Position numbers and translations under genes: made by a program
Origin: Synanceia verrucosa
Lineage: Eukaryota; Chordata; Actinopteri; Perciformes; Synanceiidae
DNA: 64,000 nucleotides
Direction of reading: 5' to 3'
Assembly (NCBI GenBank): GCA_029721515.1
Contig: CM056553.1
Coordinates: 2,741,001-2,805,000, forward strand
Notes under the pieces: model-generated
What the model was told of the DNA's origin: nothing
Database searches by the model: none
Seen by the model: only the letters and a program-made list of their open reading frames with translations
Shown here: piece by piece, positions 9,883-23,710 of the stretch
Layout of the letters: each line of letters starts with the position of its first letter
Numbering within the stretch: the stretch's first letter is position 1

Positions 9883-10615
9883 AGGCGTCAGCGGCACCAC
9901 TTTTACTTTAAAACACTGTTACTGTCTCCTCCACTGCTTCCTTGCTTCCTCCTGTCCATCCTTTGACAGTGTGTCTCTCAGTAGATGCACTTATTGTTAT
10001 GATGTGTTCAGGCGTCGGTGGGAAACTCCCAACACCTGAGCTCTTTGTACGTTAGCTGAAAATCAATCCTGAAAGCAAATAAATATGTGCATTTAGAATA
10101 TTTTCACATCTGTATCTCATCCTGAAGCAGTTTTCTAGTCACACAACAATACCAATAAGCTAATGGAGGAACATTTACGGCGCTAAAAACGTGATCCTTA
10201 ATCGGTCACATATGTTTATTGAAAAAAGGAAATGAGACCATCAATAATCTGTAGCCCCACAGTAGCTGTTACGGTTGCATATTTTAATATTTGAATTTAT
10301 TTATGACACAACCCTGACTAATAACGCTCCATACTGGCGTGTCAACAGCATCCATGGATCAAATGTCACCAGTTATTTTGTCTTCTCCGGTCTGGTGACA
10401 TTAACTGTATGGACACGTTCATCTCAGCTTCTTTGTCAAATAGTCTGAATGAGCATCAAATGAAACAGGAGCTTTGCTTGTAAAGTAGAAGCTGCTAAAG
10501 TTTTCATGTGTTCTGTGTGCTTATTCTGTCATGACATAATATGTTAATTTGAGCTTGGTTAGCATCAAACAGCACCATGTAGTTTCTGACTCTCAGCTCA
10601 CTGAATGTTAATAAA
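9883..10615 (+). other. pde6a: pde6a 3' UTR (inferred end)
   Basis: Noncoding DNA after the stop. AATAAA occurs at 10078-10083 and again at 10610-10615 (in TTAATAAAATT). Either could end the transcript; which is used cannot be told from sequence. Confidence 0.5.
10078..10083 (+). terminator. proximal AATAAA polyadenylation signal of pde6a
   Basis: Canonical AATAAA 196 bp after the pde6a stop, the first such hexamer in the expected orientation. An alternative lies at 10610-10615. Confidence 0.5.
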
Positions 10616-10984
10616 ATTACTCTTACTGTAGTGAGTCATGAGGAAATGTGAATTTGATTTACCTGGCAGAGATCAGTAAAGAAATGTTGCTATTTTCCTA
10701 CTGAAATAGTTTGGTGTCTGTGTTTTCTGTGTGTTTAGTGTAGAGTTGGTGTGTTAGCAGTTGTAGCTAGTTGCTAATAGTGGTGTGTGTGTGTGTGTGT
10801 GTTTGCAGTAGATGTAGGTGGAGTAAATCAATGCTTGAGTGTCTGTAGAGTCATTCAACATGAATCGATCATCAGGGCTGGATGATGAATGGATGGATGG
10901 ATGGATGATAGATTGATGATTGATGTATGATGGATGGATACATCCATCTCCAAAATTTATGGCGTATGCCTTAACTCTGAACTG

Positions 10985-11080
10985 CAGATGTACTGTCTTT
11001 CACCCTAAGACAGCTGGGATAGGATCCAGTCCCCACGACCCTATGTGAGGATAAGAGGTAGAAAATGGATGGATGGATGC
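10985..11080 (+). mobile_element. 3' fragment of a V-SINE/DANA-type SINE ending in (GGAT)n
   Basis: CCCTAAGACAGCTGGGATAG and GACCCTATGTGAGGATAAG, followed by ATGGATGGATGG, match the tail of the fuller copy at 61041-61390 read on its own strand. The tRNA-like head is absent. Confidence 0.7.
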
Positions 11081-12359
11081 ATCAACGCCACAATGATCAG
11101 AAAATCAAAAATGATCCCAGTGAGACCAAGAGTTAAACCCTGTTTGACATCAGATAGCGTATCTGAATCCACTTCTCAGTGGTTTCTAAACTTTCTCTCC
11201 ATGTTTCTTCAACTCTTTCTCTGTTCCATCATTTCGGTCCCGAGAGAATCTGTTTAGAAAAGTTTTCACTCTTTTCAACCGTGAGGATTTACAGCCCAGA
11301 GAGCTTTTGATTGGCAGCAGAGTGCAGGAGTGTTTCCCCCAAAACAGGCTTCCCTGCTCAACGATTTCAAGCCAGGGGAAAATAAATTTTAAAAAAAATC
11401 AAAGTCTTTTCAGCACAAGCCACCATTTTTTTTACTTTAAGTCCTTTTTTTTTTTTTTACAAAAGTGAAATGCTTGTAGCCTTGATGTCTTTTTCTCTGT
11501 TTACTTCTCAACAAATATTAACATCTGGAAAGTGGCTGGATGAGAGTAGAGAGCAGTTTGTTTTCATGCAGGATTGCTGCAGGAAATTCACATGAAGGAG
11601 AACTTACACAACAGCTGACAGCGTCTAAACATCTGCCAGCTGTGCTATCCATTTGCATGTGTTTGTTTGTGTGTACACATAAGTGAATTCTCCCACCCAG
11701 AGCTGCTCATAATACTGTTATAAAACACAACATGCCTCCAGAGTGGGATCATGAAAAGTGATCTCCACTAGAGGACTTTGCCTCCCTCCCTCACACACTG
11801 TAGTGATATAATAATAGCACAGATATATAATCTGTGTCGTCACTGATGTATGACGAAAGTACCCATGACGTCAGGGCATGCTGGGAGCTCAAAGGATTGC
11901 CGTATATGGTCGTGATGATCAGCGGAGCTTGCACTGACGCAGCGACAACCCGTGACTGCAGATAGAGAGGCAGAGCAGCAGCTGCAGTCCACCCAGTGAG
12001 TCTGCAGAGCTGCCAGCCTGCAAGCCATGCAGGGTATTTATAGGACCGCTGTGCATGGGTCGCCTGCACTTCGCACGCAGAGGAAGTGACTAGTTTGGCT
12101 CAGGCATTCTTGTCCCAGCAATGTCGTCCCACGTGCATTTTATGATGCACACTTGTATGTTTTGTATTTAGCTGCGATGCTCCGGTCACACAAGAATAAC
12201 CTGATAGCCTGACAGCTGTTCAGATGCAGCACTCATCTCCATTTTCCTCCTTATTGTGCTCTTCTTCAATACATTTAGGGATGTATCACATTGTCTTATT
12301 CCACATAGTTTGGCAGTACATTGTATTTTTTATAAATATGTACCGATCAAGTCAAGCCA

Positions 12360-12730
12360 AGGCTCATTGATCGGGGTTTCCCGACTTCCCGGACTTTTTC
12401 ACTTCTGATACGATACCGATATTGCAGCCTTGAGTATTGTCCCATACTGATATCAATCTGATATCAGCACAACTCATACATACTTTTATTACTTATTTTG
12501 TAGCATGGGATGACTCATGGGGTTACATCAATTTTAACCTTGAACACAAGAATATTCTACTATTGAATAAGATAAAAAAAATGAGAAGACCCTGAAAAAT
12601 AACCTCAACAAATCCAATAAAAGCAACAAAAATATATTTCAAAGTGAAAAATAACTACAGACTTTAACTTAAACATGAGCACATTCTAAAAATAAATGAA
12701 GAATAAATTAGTAGATTCTGAAGATCCTCT
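12360..12730. mobile_element. CCGATA-type DNA-transposon fragment, relative of 28858-29465
   Basis: Shares the sequence around GATACGATACCGATATTG, TTACTTATTTTGTAG and the A-rich AACTTAAACATGAGCACATT stretch with the inner element at 28858-29465. Order and orientation are the same, so both belong to one dispersed family. It has no coding capacity. Confidence 0.6.
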
Positions 12731-13598
12731 TGCTGTTTTTTGTGTTGCAACTTCGAATGTATGACGAAGGTGGTTTTGAAGCCTCAAGTTGAGCATTTTG
12801 TCTGTCGCCATCTTGTTTTTTTGCAACCAGAAGTGAGGGTGGAGCTAAGTACAATTGAACACTAAATAAAACCAAAATTGCTTAATTATCTTTCGCGAAG
12901 TGAAAACACAGATCAGACAACGCCACGGTAACGACCAGTGTATGTAGTCTGTTACTCTAAAACTCTAAATAGGACCATAATTTTCTAATGGGCTGCGATA
13001 CTTGAGTCATGATACGATGCATTATTGTGATATTCTACATAGATCAGTGAGAAATTTAAAATGCAGCTTAAAATACAAGTTGTATATACAGCATGTAGTG
13101 TGTATGTATATATGTACACATATACATATATGTTACAGTCGGCCCAAAACATGACACTTTTTGGAGGGCATAAAATATGATATCTGTAGAAACTCCACAG
13201 AAATCTAAAATAAACTTCTCAGGGGTCGAAACATGAGTTTGTAATGACTGACCACCTGTGGGTCACTGCCCAGTGATCATTCAGGGTTCGAAATGCCAAA
13301 AATAATGAACAACATTCATCACAAATTACTCCAGCCCAGAGATTGATCTTGATAAATGTGATCAAAATAACCCAAGTATGAATTATTAATGATCTTGCAC
13401 AAAGAAATCTGAAGATCGTATTGTTGATGTATGGAAGTAGTGTTCAGTATTTTATTATTAATAAGCTCAACGACTAGATTAATCAAGAAAACGCCAAGAA
13501 CAGTTTTGACATAATTGCTGCGATTGTTGCATTTCTCTGTTTTCAAAGACAAAATAGTATGAAAATAAGATAAAGAGTGAGAGAGGCTGAATCCTGAT

Positions 13599-13815
13599 TT
13601 GCACTGTACAGGGCAGATGGCATCATGTAGGTGGTGGGGTTATGGTCTGGGCAGACATACTGTATGTTATGGACAATTATTTATTGATGACGTTTTAAAT
13701 ACACAGAGACACTGTGACCAGATCCTGAAGCCCATTGATGTTCTGTCCATCCATGACCATCATTGCAGCAGGATAATGCACGGCCCCGTGTGGTCGGACA
13801 TCAAAACACAGCCAG
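13599..13815 (+). pseudogene. Tc1/mariner-like transposase remnant
   Basis: The translation in two frames gives GGVMVWADI, then LFIDDVLNTQRHCDQILKPI followed by HDHH. These match the middle of Tc1-family transposases (GGVMVWAGI..., ...IHRHH...QHDNARPH). Frame changes and stop codons within about 200 bp show it is dead. Terminal repeats were not found. Confidence 0.7.
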
Positions 13816-16800
13816 AAATGTCTAATTTATTCAAGTCTTTATTTATAAAATTAGGACAGCTGTTCTTTACTGTATACAGAGGCTTTGGCTCTATGTGTCC
13901 TTGTCATCCACTGGTTATCAGTGTGTTGTTGTGTCGTCTCTCTGACCTCTCAGTCTGCTGAGAGACGTGAAAACCTTGTTTGTGATGCAGTTTAAAGCAA
14001 ACTTAGTCAGTTCTGAGAATGAGTTCCTCTGTCTAGATGAAAATTCAGAACCAGGCCACAGAAAAATAATTAAAAAAAACAAAGTAAAACAATCTGATAT
14101 CTGGTTCCAACAGATCTGAGTCTGTGAAGAAAATAAATTTATAATTTATTGCCCCAATGTGTTGCCCAGTTTTTACAGCTGGTGCATGCTAGTTATGAAA
14201 GAAAAATTCGGACAACCACACAAATGATGGAGCTCACCCTTTGACCAAGCAGCAGATTTCCAGATTTCATTCAGGCTTCCAAATGTCCCAGATTAGCAGT
14301 GTCTGCCACACAATAGGAAGTGACCAACAGCAAAATAGTAGCTTGCCCTCTTTGCCCAATAAGTGTGATTTTCATCACATTTAGAATAATGGATCATTTT
14401 AACAAAATGATGCAATTGTCAGCAAATCCCTGCACATTTTCAGCCACAAATCTGCTGCCACTCACTAGTTAAATTTTGGTTTTAATTCATGCTCAAATCA
14501 GTTGTTTGACGTGCAGTTGGAAGGCGTCTGATTAATGGCCTTAACGATCACAGATTTTTGTTGGTTATTTTACAGTTTGAGCAGCTCCACAGTCTGATTT
14601 CTTACGTTCTGCTGTAAAAAGATCTGGTGTGAACTTAATGAACCATCATGGCTGGTTAAATTATCTCTACGGTATAAAATTCATTAGTCCTGGCTGCACA
14701 AAAAGCCAGATTAAACCTGTAACACTTTGCATAAGATCAGTAAAAACAGCTGAAGTTTCAGGGTCAAATTAACCATCAGAGTCTGAGATATAAGGCCTGA
14801 CAAGTGCAAACAGGAGGAAAGAAGGAGGGCTGTGGGTGACAGCGGCGTGTCGTCCTGGTGTCCCTGTCAGAGTGAAGCAGAGGCTCATGGGATGCCGCTG
14901 TGTGTCTAATAACTCTGCAGTGCAGAGCTGCTCTGTTTGCTGCAGTCACGACTGCCCCACAGAAACAAGCAAACAGAGGAAACGGCTGACAGGATCATTT
15001 CTAATCGGCTGCTCTCTCCTCTGGCTTTGGGCTGCACAGTTAATCACTAAAGTTTCAAATAAAAAGTTCATGCTTCATGAACATTAAAAAAGTGACTTTT
15101 GTAACCCATGAATTATGTAACACTCATCAGGTTTATAATGTACAGTACGGAGGCGATGTCCTGCTGGAACTAATGTTTGCAATATATCCTAGGATATAAC
15201 ATTCAGTTTGTTGAGATCAAAGTGTTGGTTTAGCTTTATGGTAATGGTGTTGAGTTGAATTATGTTTTCCTGACAGGTGATTATATTTGGGCCATGTTCA
15301 TTAGCATACAGGGTTTCTTAGAGGTGCTACTGAACGGGAATATAGATTATTGGGAGTGTTTCTAAGAGTCTTTTGGTTCATTTATAACAACGAATCACAG
15401 CCGTGTTTGTAGCAGAGGGACTGTTGGTGATGCTCATCTTTAATGACTGGAGGGTCTACAGGTGTGTTTTTCGGCTGGTTTCATCAGGTGAACTTTTCAC
15501 AGCGTTCATTATTAGCTGGAGTCACTGTTGAGTTTTCACTGAGTCCCTGTCAGAAGGAATTCTGATATTTTTTTTACTATTTCCTTTGGCTGTATGTACT
15601 TGGTGCATTGTGGAGGTGATCATATTTAAGGTCAAAGGGTCATTTTGGCTACAGCCTCCTGGTGGAGATTCAGCAAGGCGAATGCAGCGCAGGTAGCCTG
15701 GTCTTACCAGACCCTCGTACTATCATACAGAGGGTCTGGCATTCCTCCATTGAGAACTGCTTTCAGAGGGGAGGCGTGAACGCTGTTGAAGTTTGAAACG
15801 ATTAGATGTGATTTCACCCAAATGCTAACGTTTGGACATACACTCTATGTAATGCGCTGCTAGCATTCAGGCTAGCCAACTCCTTCACTACTAATGGAGC
15901 TAACTGAAAAAATAAGACTTTTCCTGAACCCCGTGTGGCTTCTTTCACTTCCATCTCCGCCGCCATTGCCAAACTACAACCAGCTTGACTGCAACACAAA
16001 TGCTGTGCACTCAACGTCATCGTTAACACCTGCCTCCCCCTGTCCCCCCACCATTCGCTGATTGGCCAGGATGGAAATCATCCTGAGAAATCGAGTCCAA
16101 GGGGATCAAACCCAGACAGTCTGTAGGGAAATGATAACTGAGCAGAAGATTACGGAGGGCTACGGCCAGGCCACAGCTTAGCTGATCAAGAGAGGGAATG
16201 ATGACCTGGCTGTTTGTGTGGAAGTATTTTTTTCAAGAAAAAAACAGCATCTATGACTGATTTCTGATGGCTGGCTGGTTTTAGTTTTGTGCCTGATCAT
16301 GTGTTGTAATTCCAGCTTCTCAGTGCTTCAGAGGTTATGTAGCCTGGCTGGCTGTGAGTGCTAATGTTTACTCATAACTGTCCTATCCCATGTTATTGTC
16401 ATGTCACGCCCCTCAGGTGATCGCACCTTCAGGTGTAATCCACCATGTTGCCATATTGAGTTGTTCTTGTGTTGGATTTTCATCCTTTTGTCCACTCCAC
16501 TTTGAGCAGATGATGTCACCTTTAGATTTCCCTCTTTTCTCGTAGCGTTTGTGAAACTAAAATGTCCTCCTGTGTTTTTGCTGATGTGAGAACGACAAAA
16601 GACCAGAGAGCATCGGTACAACAGAGCTGGTGCGGCGGCGTCTCGTGCACAGACATCATCAGTGCAGTCAGTGACATGAGAATCACTCCAGCCAGGCGGA
16701 AAATTGCCAGCGGCCTGTTAATAGGATGCTGTTTAACCAGGGGAAGCCTGGGAGGAGGGAGTGTCCATTAGTGTGTGTGTGATGGGCAGCAGAGCGTTCA

Positions 16801-17930
16801 GCTCATGAAGCTGAAACTCTCCACAGCAGCACAGTACGACCCGAACAGTACATGCAGACTCTCTGTGTGAGCATGCAGACAGGATACCTGCTCAGAGAAA
16901 GTGACATGTGTTTTTGTTTGTAACTTATGTCAATGAGAGAGATGATTCGCTGGAGCAGCTGATATACAAACCACAAGCAACCATGAACGTATACAAAGAT
17001 AATACTAAACCAAGTGTGGTGCAGGACACTAGAAATGAATAAATACGCACCCGTAGACTATTGTGTCCTCTGTGCTGTAACACAAATTACCTCTTAATAA
17101 GGACAATAACATTTTCCAAACTGAATCTATAGTCGCTCTTCAGTATGTCAATAGTCTTCATGAAGACAAACTGCAGTCTTGTCTGGCCAATCATGAGAGA
17201 TTTCTGACCTCAAAAACTAATATTCCTCTCTGTAATAACTCATCACCCATGAGTATTTCCAGACACGGAGGTTTAAGACGGCTTTAATCACTCTTCTGTT
17301 CCCCACTTCCAACTGACAGTTCAGTCATTTCTTCTAAGTCCACTTCTTTGGGCTGATTTATGATTTTTCTTCTTTTTTTAAGTCAGTGCTGGCCCAACAA
17401 TGACAGGACAGTTTTACTGAATTAGTAACTTGCAGGACATAAATAGACTGAGAACACAACAGATTAGAGTAGAAGTTTGTGCATTAACTCGAGTGTTTTA
17501 TAAAAACAGAAGGGCCTTGTTGCAGTGTTTTTGCACAGTTGGAGTCATATTTCAAAACCCACAGAATATTTTTGTTTATGTCAGTTACGACTACGTTGTT
17601 AGTTTCCATTATTTTTTGAATGGAGTTCTGCTAGCAGTTATGCCTGGCGATGCATTTCGGGTAGTTTGTCCAAGTAGAGTACTTTGCAGACGTTAACTAG
17701 TTAATGCTGGTTTGTAGTGTTAACAGGCTAATGTTAAGATACTAGATACTAATGATAGTTTGCAGAGATGGTTTATTTTCTATCCGGTAAACACTTCTAA
17801 CAGGTATGAATAATGTTGGTGTCTTAAAATAATGACCCAGTTAGCCTAATGTGTAATTAGTGTGTTCTAAATCCTAAATAAAACATAAGCAGTCAAGTTT
17901 GAGTTTGAGCGCAAACTAAATCTTCTGGAA
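13816..17930. other. intergenic DNA, right part
   Basis: No supported gene. One interspersed element at about 15692-16175 stands out. Short open frames such as 14836-15087 lack any recognisable domain. Confidence 0.5.
15692..16175. mobile_element. interspersed DNA element with a CCAGACCCTC/GAGGGTCTGG hairpin
   Basis: Near the left end a perfect 10-bp inverted repeat CCAGACCCTC...GAGGGTCTGG is separated by 13 bases, after TAGCCTGGTCTTACCAGACC. The right part ends GGCCAGGCC. This arrangement is common in fish non-autonomous DNA transposons. Family and exact ends are uncertain. Confidence 0.4.
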
Positions 17931-20900
17931 TTTATTCAAAAATCACCATATACACTGAAATAATGCAGTTCATTAGGATTTTATTTTTGGAGGCAAATCA
18001 ATGAATATATGTACTTTATACAGTATATGAGGAGCACATCTCTACAGTTTCATAATGTAAACAATCTCTGAAGAGAAATGTATTCAGTTTAAAAGGAAGC
18101 CATAGTCTTCTGTTTTAAACTATTTACATGAATTAAAATATAATTTATAACATCAGATACTTCCGCTTCTATGAAACTAGATTTTAACAATTCAAAAATA
18201 CTGAAATGCCTTTGTCTCCACATTCGCAAGACATATGAAATCACACAAAACTGAGAAAAAAAAACACAATTTAAAGACATCCAAACTAAGTGGCGTATAA
18301 ATAAAAAAAAGAAAAAGCAAAATAAAACCAACATATGTAAAAATATAAAATCTCACTAGCAGTATTTACCATTTTGTTTTACCAAAAACTAAGTTAAAAA
18401 AAGAAGAAAAAAAAATCATGTATGTGAATTTGATAGTCATTAGATGTAAATAGACAATAAAATCAATAGTAATGAAAAACAACAAAAACAATGTATGCCC
18501 TTTAGGTCAAAATATTATCTTCCACCAAAAAAACACCCACTCACATTAAGCAGATTTCGACAGTTTGCAGTCCCTACTAAGTGCCTATTTGACATCACTG
18601 TTGCCATCATGTCACCCATTGGTTAGCGTGTTTCGTGCAGTACGACTATTGATGTTGAAATGTGACACAACCATTTCGGAGGCTTCGAACATGGAAGTGG
18701 AATCTGAGGCCGGTATTGCAAGCACTCCTGTCCCGGTAGGGGCTATTTGATGGTGTATCTAGCTGACGGACACATTGTTTTTCCCAAACTAAAAACACAG
18801 AGTGATGTAAAAACAGATTTTTTCGTGTGCCATGGCGTTGGAAACATGACGTCTACAAAAGTGAATGTGACGCAGCCGCGGAAACATTACAGAAACATTT
18901 TTCCCGAGCCTCGCTCTTTACTGAAGTTTCATTTTTTGGTCAACTTGCCATTTTCCATTTTTCTGAAATGAAGTATGGAAAGAAAGGTATTGCATTCTAA
19001 CGAGGATAATTCCCTTTGGAAGGATGTTTTTTTTTTTTATTTATTTTTTTTTTGGGATTCACTGTCCATCGACCTAGCACCTAGACCAAGCGGACAGCGG
19101 TATTATTATGTTGAAATGTGTCAACGTGTTCTCAAAACACTGAGGATAATGGTCAACATCAAAGTTTTCTATAAGAAAGTATATAATAATCTAGATATCT
19201 ACACAAACACACAAATATATATATTCATATATATGTATATACCTTTTATTATAATATGGCTATTGAAAAAAGTTTTAATTACGTCAGTAATTACTTAATA
19301 ATAAACCACATTGGATTGGAAAGGAGTTGAAACGGTAATAACAAAAGCTAGATGTAGCTTCGTTTCCCCCCGATTGATTTTTAAGGCTTGCCATGATGAA
19401 AAAATGGGGTCGTTTCGATGTCATTCACCTCCAGAACAAAGGAGGCTCAGCGGTAGCCACTGTAGAAATCCCTCCAAGCTACTGGACAACAAAGCAACAG
19501 GCTAAACAAGAGCCAGCTTAGCTGCATGCTACATGAAATATTTAGCAGTTAGCAGGTAAGATTTCCTAACTGAAATCCTTTTAACGTAATGTCATAAATG
19601 ACAACAATTAAATCCAAGAACTTTACACAACATTCACTAATTTGTCAAATCCGGCTTTATTCGTGCTTTATTTAGCATCTATGCTGCTAGTGTCTGTATT
19701 AGCACTAAACTCTTAGCGCCTACGAGCTAGTTGGGCCATGATACCATAACTCATATCTGACTGTAATTGACTAAATCCAAGTGCTTTATTTTAGAAGTGG
19801 AATTTCTACAGCATCTACCTCGTCTGTAGCAGAGTGTGAAACTTGAACTGGGTTAAACCAGCGACAGCTTGTTTTTTCCTCCTTTCCTTCCTTCTTACAT
19901 TCCTTTACCAGTCATACATGTGTGGTTATTGGCTGTTTCTGTGATACAGGTAAGAGTTCTTGAACATGTGCACCATCAAAAGTTGGTAACAACATTGTTA
20001 CGATGGCTTCCTCTCAATGACAAGAAAAAAAATGCAGATATTTCACTACTTGGGACGTTATTTGCGCAAGAGCATATTGGTATTTGTTTTGTGTTTTTGT
20101 TGTTTACGACCGTCCAATCACATTCTTCCTGTAGTTTGTTTTATATATTTTTTTTTTAACAGCAGTCTCCATACAGTTCACTAGCCTATTGAATCTGCAG
20201 CTCAACAACCACCCATACACTGTACATTATTACCTAAGTTTTTCAGAAAAGGCTGTCTTAAAGATACGGCTATTATGTATTGCATTTCAAATTGCTTTTT
20301 AAGAAAACAGAAAAAAAATCTTAAAAATAGTAAGTTATTTCATAAACAGAAAAAGAAATAGAAACTTCTAGTGTGATAGTCTAAAGGGATCTTTTTAGTC
20401 TTTCAGTGTTGGACTTTGTGTGATGTCATTTCAACTTAATTTTCCCTTAATTTCCTCCCTGTACTGAACAAATATTAACTCATTGGAACAAAACTGACCT
20501 GACCATCTCCTATCTGATTAGCAATCAACTATGACCCGCCACTTTTAAAAAAAAAAAACAAAAAACACACAGTACATTTTTATGTTTACAACGAGGCATA
20601 GTGCTATGTACACATTTTATATTCATATATTATATTTTTTTTTCAATATGTAAACCAGCACATTCTCTCACTTTTAGTAGTATACATACTCAGCACAAAT
20701 ACTCATTCAGTTGTTTGTAATTAGTTAAAATGTCTTCTTTTTTTCGTTTTCAAAAATTTGACACCTTGTTTCTCAGTCAATCAGTATGTATAGTACTAAA
20801 TTGTTTTCATTAGTTTTGGACATCCGTGAGCCTGGAGAAGGTAACGCTAGGCCACTTAACTTGCTGTTATTTTTTTTTTTTTAAACACTGAATAAGGCGC

Positions 20901-23471
20901 CTTCGTACTAAGTGTGCGTTCCTAATAAAGTCAAAGGAGAATCGAGTGATGTAAACATTCAATTTTTTGTGTGTGTGTCACCAAGGAGTTGATTAGATAG
21001 AGAAAATACAAAGTAGAGGACGGGGTAAGAGGGAGAATCTGTTAAAAAGCAGGGCATTTACCAGGCTTTGGGGGAGACCTGGAAACAAGGCCTTGAACCC
21101 ACGACAGACGGAAAGCTATAGAGTTAAAGTTAGAGAAAGAGTCGGGCTGCGTTTTATTGAAATTCCTGGACAAGGAGAGGAGGAAAAGGGACATCGGGAG
21201 GACTGGCGTGTCCCTGAAAAAAGCAAAGAATGGAGGGGAACTTCCCCCACCGAGCGCCCTCAAGGACCAACCAACCACCAAGCCGCCGTCTGACCCCTCC
21301 CCGCCCCTCCTCGCCGACCTGCAAGCGTCAGCAGCGTCCGACTCAAAACACGAGACAAAGACGAAACACAGTCAGTTACACAAGGACGCACGGTCGAGAC
21401 GCCAAGAAACGGACACGCCAAAACAACGTTGAGGCAAGCGAAGGAAAGAGTTAGAGAAAGAGAGATTATTCCCCTCACAAGTAGTCGGAGGAGTCATAGT
21501 GTAAGAAAACAAAGAATCAAACCCATAACCACCCATTAGTTGGGGAAAAACCCTCACATTTCATACAAAGAACAAAACAGTGTCCGACTCATAAAAGAGA
21601 GGAGGGGAGAGCATCCAGTGGAACGAAGAAATAAAACCAGCGGGGGAGCCGGGATGGATGTGAGGTAGAGATGCTCAGCTGATACAGTACCTCCCGGAGA
21701 AACCAGATTTCCGGCCAATTGTTCTTTTCGTGACTTTCAAGCCCATCCCTCGCTCATCCCCTAGCTGGGTGCCACCATATTGGCAGGTTTGGAGGCTCTC
21801 TCCCTTTTTCACGGCGGATGCTACTGGCTGCAGCAGGAATGTGAATCAGGCGCTACCTGGACTGCAGAATTCGTCGCATGCAGTCAACCGGACGGCTAAG
21901 CAACTCTACCCTTTAAAGCACCAAAAAACTCCACAATCTTTGGGCAAGCAGAAATGGGGAAAACGCAATCATTACATTCAGATTCTTGAGTACATTCCAT
22001 CTGAACCAACAGATTAATCTACTTCTGCCAATGGCCATGGGTGGATTATGTGGAGCAAATTGGTGTTGTTGATCTTTGTTGATCACGCTAACCCAACGTG
22101 AAGCGCTGATTTCACCAGGAAGAAAACCATTCCTGGAAAATTTGAATATTTGAATCCCATGTGCGGCGCTTTGCCCTGTAATGACTGATGGAAATAAAAT
22201 TGGACTTGGATAATCTGGACAAAGTGCGATGTGATGAGTTCATACAGAGTCCAGCAAAAACGTCTATGGCTACCATCTTTATTTCCCCATTTCAGTCCTG
22301 CTTGCTGCTGTCCGAATGTAAACAGTTAAGTGTTGCATTGGCTGTGGCATTCGGGGGGTGTCATTAGGCCGCAGCCTTTATTGGACACATGTTCAGTGGG
22401 ACCCTTAATTAACCCTTTATTAAAAATACATCAAGACCCCTTTAGATGTGGAAAAATATTAACCTGGAAAATATTTCCTAACCCTAACCCTTGATGACAT
22501 TTGTCCATGCAACTTTTATCTTATTTCTAACTTTAGGCCCAGTCCTGGGATTTGCTTTAGACAATAAATATCTTTTGAGGACAAATACATCTGAAGTTAA
22601 TGGTAATCTTGTTTTTAAGTGCTTTTTCCAATAACTGCTGTAGTTTGGTTTGGAAACAAATTTGAGGTTATTTTTTACCAGTTTCTATCTTGGGTCTTAA
22701 TGTACGTGACGCCTAGCGAACAGAACCTGCAGCAGCCAGCAGCAGAAGCAACAATAGTCAGCATGGCAGAGTTAGAGAAGGGGGCAAAGTGGAGGACAGC
22801 GGAGACATTTTCCTCCTTACAGTGCATAGATCAAATCAAGGAAGCACTACAATTACAAAAAAGAAAAAAACATGATTTTTTTCTTCTTCATTTTAGATTT
22901 GTAAACTTTTATCAGTCATCAAATGATTACGTTAGATGTTTTTTATGTATATATTCTTTGTCCATAACACACACACAATAGATTTTAAAATTTATAACAT
23001 CCACATTTTTTTGCGAAAACAAAGCAGGGTTTTTTTTTTGTTCTGGTTATACAACCACACAACTTCATGGTGAACACAGCTGGCAGGTTCACCGCCCATA
23101 ACCGGAAAGAGGGAGGTTTTTCTTCTTTTTTTTTTTTTTTTTACAAAACAAATGGAACAAAGAACACGCACACGCAGAAACACACACCACGACGACCAAC
23201 GCAACGCAGGAATAGCAATTTGCTACAGAGGTCTCTCATGGCGCTCTTTGAAGGCGAGCAATGATGTCACCACCAGCAGACAGCTTGGTTATTGTTGCTC
23301 AGTGCTGAACTGAATCATTAATGTTTGCACTTGTTGTACCATTGCTGTTGAAAAAAAGACCTATTTCCTCCGTCGTCTCTTAACTCCTCCGGACTCCCAG
23401 TGGCTTCCTCGTTTTTGAGCAGTATCCTCTGGTCAACGAAACTTAAAAAACAATGAGGTCCTTATTGTTAC
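17931..23471 (-). other. noncoding DNA downstream of ppargc1b; may include a long 3' UTR
   Basis: A+T-rich with several AATAAA signals on the - strand (22416-22421, 22377-22382, distal 17931-17936). Human PPARGC1B has a 3' UTR of several kilobases, so part of this may be transcribed. The stretch 18550-19870, with GCTAGC/TTAGC-rich sequence, looks more like decayed transposon than UTR. I find no exon. Confidence 0.35.
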
Positions 23472-23477
23472 TTTATT
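23472..23477 (-). terminator. proximal AATAAA signal of ppargc1b
   Basis: TTTATT on the + strand reads AATAAA on the - strand, 142 bp after the ppargc1b stop. More distal AATAAA sites exist, so this may be only the short-isoform end. Confidence 0.4.
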
Positions 23478-23618
23478 CCAATGGTAAAAATGTAAACATT
23501 TTGCGAGGTTGCCTTGCATGGAGGTACTAAGGGGCCTGTCTGAGGGCAGAACCGCATAGTTGGAGGGGTGTTGCTGCAGTTTACTAAGGTTGGCCAGTCG
23601 GGGGCGCCAACAGTTCCA

Positions 23619-23710
23619 TCAGCGATGCAGGGACTTCTGGGCCTCCTTCAGCAGAGTGTCAAAGTCCAGTGCATCGTACTTGCTCTTGACGGGTCCTGGG
23701 CCTGCCTCAT
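23619..23710 (-). CDS. ppargc1b: ppargc1b exon 12: conserved C-terminus and stop
   Basis: Encodes DEAGPGPVKSKYDALDFDTL and LKEAQKSLHR then TGA. The SKYxAxDFDxLLKEAQxSLH end is shared by PGC-1 proteins. Confidence 0.96.

Larger units (their letters stand above)
10616..13250. other. intergenic DNA between convergent genes, left part
   Basis: No exon of a recognisable gene was found. It holds a (GT)n run at about 10783-10802, (GATG)n at 10888-10940, a SINE 3' fragment at 10985-11080 and a CCGATA-type transposon fragment at 12360-12730. Around 11820-12110 the DNA is more G+C-rich but without a supported gene. Confidence 0.6.

Noticed and set aside
11791..12069. Possible exon in the G+C-richer stretch between the genes
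   Set aside because: Open frames here have no recognisable content and no convincing splice sites linked to either gene.
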